Below, in pieces: positions 33,413 to 34,999 of a stretch of 34,999 nt of DNA (positions are counted from its first letter, which is position 1; each line of letters starts with the position of its first letter). The notes beneath the pieces are model-generated. The model ran no database searches. It saw only the letters and a program-made list of their open reading frames with translations, and was not told where the DNA came from. The stretch spans positions 1 to 34,999 of the forward strand of contig JAUSCK010000290.1 in the NCBI GenBank assembly GCA_030651035.1, in the 5' to 3' direction. Made by a program: the position numbers and the translations under genes. The DNA is from Elusimicrobiota bacterium (lineage in GTDB: Bacteria > Elusimicrobiota > Elusimicrobia > Elusimicrobiales > UBA9959).

Positions 33413-33441
33413 AGAAACGCGTAAAAAGTGATATCGTTTCT
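33413..33441 (+). promoter_or_regulatory. Inverted repeat upstream of the repeat-protein gene
   Basis: AGAAACG (33413-33419) and CGTTTCT (33435-33441) are 15 nt apart, about 30 nt before the ATG at 33471. Could be an operator or a leader hairpin; no clear -35/-10 pair is visible. Confidence 0.3.
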
Positions 33442-33470
33442 CTAGGAAGTAAAATTTTAGGAGGGTAAGC

Positions 33471-34355
33471 ATGAATAATTCCGGCAAAAGCGCTTTCATC
33501 GCAATGGCGGCGCTCATATGTTACGCGGGCTTCGCTACAGCCCAGGTAGTCTCTTTCGATAGCCCCGGCGACCTCGGCGCTCTTGTTAGCGAACTGAAGG
33601 CCGGTCCCGGCGGCCACGGCGGCCACGGCGGCGGCCAGTTCAACAACATTCCGAAACCGCCTGCCCCTACACACCAGAACGGGAACTTCGGCAACCAGGG
33701 CCACGGCAATAACGGCGGGAACCATAACGGCCCCGGCAACCACAATGGTCCCGGCGGCAATAACGGCTGGAACAACAACAATCCCGGGAACCACAACTAC
33801 CCCGGGAACCACAACTACCCTGGGAACCACAATAACCCGGGAAACCACCCCGGCTCCCAGCCCGGTCCTTGGCATCCCCAGCCCGGTCCTTGGTATCCTC
33901 AGCCTGGCCCTCAGCCCGGTCCTTGGCATCCTGGCCCTCAGCCCGGTCCGTGGCACCCGCAGCCCGGTCCCGGACAGTGGCATCCGCATCACAACGGCCA
34001 GCCCAATTGGGACAACAACAATTGGGGCAACAACCATTGGAACAATCACGGCCCCGAGTACAGCTACTGGTGGAACAACTACAACGGCTGGTGGACAAAC
34101 ACCGTACATCCCTACTCCATCTACCGCACCGTCTGCAATGTAACCCCCGGGGTTTCAGCGAAGGGCTTCATAGTTGAGCAGTCCATGCCGTTCTATGGCA
34201 GGGCGACGTTCTACTACTACAACGCCTTCAACTCCCTCATAGGCACCAGCAACCCTATGAACGGCGTTTACAGCGGCGGCAACGGCACACCGGTATTCGA
34301 CTTCTACCGCGTGCCCTTACAGGCCGATCGCTGCTTCCTGGCTATAACCCAGTAA
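33471..34355 (+). CDS. Secreted Asn/Gly/Pro/His-rich repeat protein
   Basis: 294 aa. A signal peptide (MNNSGKSAFIAMAALICYAG, then FATAQ) is followed by three parts: a Gly/His/Asn-rich region, PGNHNY hexapeptide repeats and QPGPWHP-type repeats (about 85-180), and a Trp/Tyr/Asn-rich stretch leading to a non-repetitive C-terminal ~90 residues (VHPYSIYRTVCNVTPG...FDFYRVPLQADRCFLAITQ) with two cysteines. GGAGGG lies 6 nt before the ATG. The His/Asn-rich repeats could bind metal or form a flexible surface layer or adhesive; I do not recognise a family. Own terminator follows. Confidence 0.82.
   Translation: MNNSGKSAFIAMAALICYAGFATAQVVSFDSPGDLGALVSELKAGPGGHGGHGGGQFNNIPKPPAPTHQNGNFGNQGHGNNGGNHNGPGNHNGPGGNNGWNNNNPGNHNYPGNHNYPGNHNNPGNHPGSQPGPWHPQPGPWYPQPGPQPGPWHPGPQPGPWHPQPGPGQWHPHHNGQPNWDNNNWGNNHWNNHGPEYSYWWNNYNGWWTNTVHPYSIYRTVCNVTPGVSAKGFIVEQSMPFYGRATFYYYNAFNSLIGTSNPMNGVYSGGNGTPVFDFYRVPLQADRCFLAITQ
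33783..33966 (+). repeat. In-frame tandem repeats in the 33471 gene
   Basis: 18-bp units of CCCGGGAACCACAACTAC type at 33783, 33801, 33819 and (degenerate) 33837, then ~21-bp CAGCCCGGTCCTTGGCATCC units to 33966. All lengths are multiples of three, so copy number can change without a frameshift. Confidence 0.85.
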
Positions 34356-34374
34356 ACTGACCGTCATCCGAGCA

Positions 34375-34412
34375 ACAGGCGCCCCGCCAAAAACGGGGCG
34401 CTTGTTTTTTTG
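34375..34412 (+). terminator. Rho-independent terminator of the repeat-protein gene
   Basis: GCGCCCCG (34379-34386) pairs with CGGGGCGC (34394-34401) and is followed by TTGTTTTTTT. Confidence 0.9.
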
Positions 34413-34503
34413 CCCGCCGTAAAACCTTACGCGCGCTAAAATATAAACCGAAGCAGAATACGCAAACTGCTGCCCGGGGAAAATCCCGTGGCGCTTATTG
34501 ATA

Positions 34504-34678
34504 TAGGTCTTAAGACCTAGATGCGTCTAGGCCTTTTGACCCTTGAGCGAAGTCAATGCTGGCTGTAAAGTATACTCAGCTACTGTGTAATCCCTGGAAT
34601 TGGCCAGGGAGCATCCACCTCCGGACCTTAATCCGGATTCACCACGGTAAGCGGCAGACGCTGTTTCGGGAGGTGGAT
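34504..34678 (+). promoter_or_regulatory. Structured leader upstream of the MBL-fold gene
   Basis: A perfect 16-bp palindrome TAGGTCTTAAGACCTA (34504-34519) is followed by a CCCTGG/CCAGGG hairpin, then by a closing stem ATCCACCTCC / GGAGGTGGAT (34612-34621 / 34669-34678) that encloses a CCGGA/TCCGG hairpin and an AGCG/CGCT hairpin. The right strand of the closing stem is the ribosome binding site (GGAGGT) just before the ATG at 34679. This is an architecture able to switch translation. I cannot match it to a known riboswitch class. The rest of 34356-34678 holds only the terminator above. Confidence 0.45.
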
Positions 34679-34999
34679 ATGCTTCGCGTGACCAAGAACT
34701 CTCCAGCACCCGTAGTCCTCAGAACCGTGTTTTCAGCGGCCCTCTTTCTTTTATCCATATTCAATTTTGCCCCCTGCCCTCTTAGCGCGCAGGCTTTCGA
34801 CCAGCTCAGCTTCGACGCCCCCGCCGTAGAAATACCACTCATCCCCACCCCGCAGAACGCCACCCTCTACACCGTAGCCCCGGGCCTTAATGTATATTTC
34901 CTTAATGTAGGCCAGGGCGATTCCATCTACATAGAACTGCCCGGCGGCAAGAACGCCCTTATAGACGGCGGCCCCTCCAAATCCGCCACCGGGCGCCTG
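34679..34999 (+). CDS. Secreted ComEC-type metallo-beta-lactamase-fold protein, 5' part only
   Basis: 107 residues before the window ends. The signal peptide (hydrophobic core VFSAALFLLSIFNFAPCPLS, ending SAQA) has a long N-region. The mature part contains VYFLNVGQGDSIYIELPGGK, then ALIDGG, the opening strands of the metallo-beta-lactamase fold as found in ComEC/Rec2 and stand-alone relatives. The HxHxDH metal site would lie beyond the edge. GGAGGT is 5 nt before the ATG and locked in a hairpin. A secreted hydrolase (nuclease or phosphodiesterase) is plausible, not shown. Confidence 0.8.
   Translation, partial: MLRVTKNSPAPVVLRTVFSAALFLLSIFNFAPCPLSAQAFDQLSFDAPAVEIPLIPTPQNATLYTVAPGLNVYFLNVGQGDSIYIELPGGKNALIDGGPSKSATGRL

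Noticed and set aside
34504-34678. Cyclic-di-GMP, TPP or SAM riboswitch
   Set aside because: The hallmark conserved stretches of these classes are missing, so it is left as an unnamed structured leader.

Overview
The window is GC-rich, densely coded bacterial DNA from a Gram-negative-type cell (many Sec signal peptides, no Gram-positive anchors) that probably lives without oxygen: it carries a tungsten/molybdenum aldehyde:ferredoxin oxidoreductase, B12-dependent methylmalonyl-CoA mutase and ferredoxin-type iron-sulfur proteins. The phylum cannot be settled by eye; an uncultured lineage such as Elusimicrobiota is only a guess. I see no rRNA, tRNA, CRISPR array or replication origin.

Region 1 (1-5.8 kb, + strand) is a lipid/hydrocarbon cluster. 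It starts with the 3' end of a PfaC-type double-hotdog dehydratase (polyunsaturated fatty acid synthase type), followed by a complete oleA-oleB-oleC-oleD set for head-to-head long-chain olefin synthesis. A bidirectional terminator closes it.

Region 2 (5.9-15.3 kb) holds two tandem paralogous secreted proteins, tex, radC, an unknown protein, a secreted coiled-coil ClpP-like protease, a secreted protein with a caspase-like His/Cys arrangement, and a small membrane protein.

Region 3 (15.3-31.3 kb, - strand) is the centrepiece: a catabolic gene series starting from a good sigma70-type promoter near 31.3 kb. In transcription order: beta-ureidopropionase, dihydropyrimidinase, [inserted accessory DNA], class III aminotransferase, aldehyde:ferredoxin oxidoreductase, MoaD-like protein, CoA-transferase A and B, MeaB, methylmalonyl-CoA mutase large and B12 subunits, PreT, PreA. 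Together they spell a closed route from thymine to succinate: reduction, two hydrolyses, transamination to methylmalonate semialdehyde, ferredoxin-linked oxidation to methylmalonate, CoA transfer from succinyl-CoA, and mutase regeneration of succinyl-CoA. The usual CoA-acylating semialdehyde dehydrogenase is absent and seems replaced by oxidoreductase plus CoA-transferase.

The insert at about 26.3-28.8 kb is visibly AT-richer and contains a membrane protein of unknown function, an integron attC-like site, a small sigma-region-4/alpha-CTD fusion protein, and a GIY-YIG nuclease gene framed by inverted copies of a palindromic repeat. Palindromic repeats of several families lie at nearly every non-overlapping gene junction of the catabolic series.

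Region 4 (31.3-35 kb) has a repeat-bearing intergenic stretch with a decayed aminotransferase end, a Pif1-like helicase fused to a WYL-like domain, a secreted Asn/Gly/Pro/His-rich repeat protein, and the start of a secreted ComEC-type metallo-beta-lactamase-fold protein behind a structured leader.
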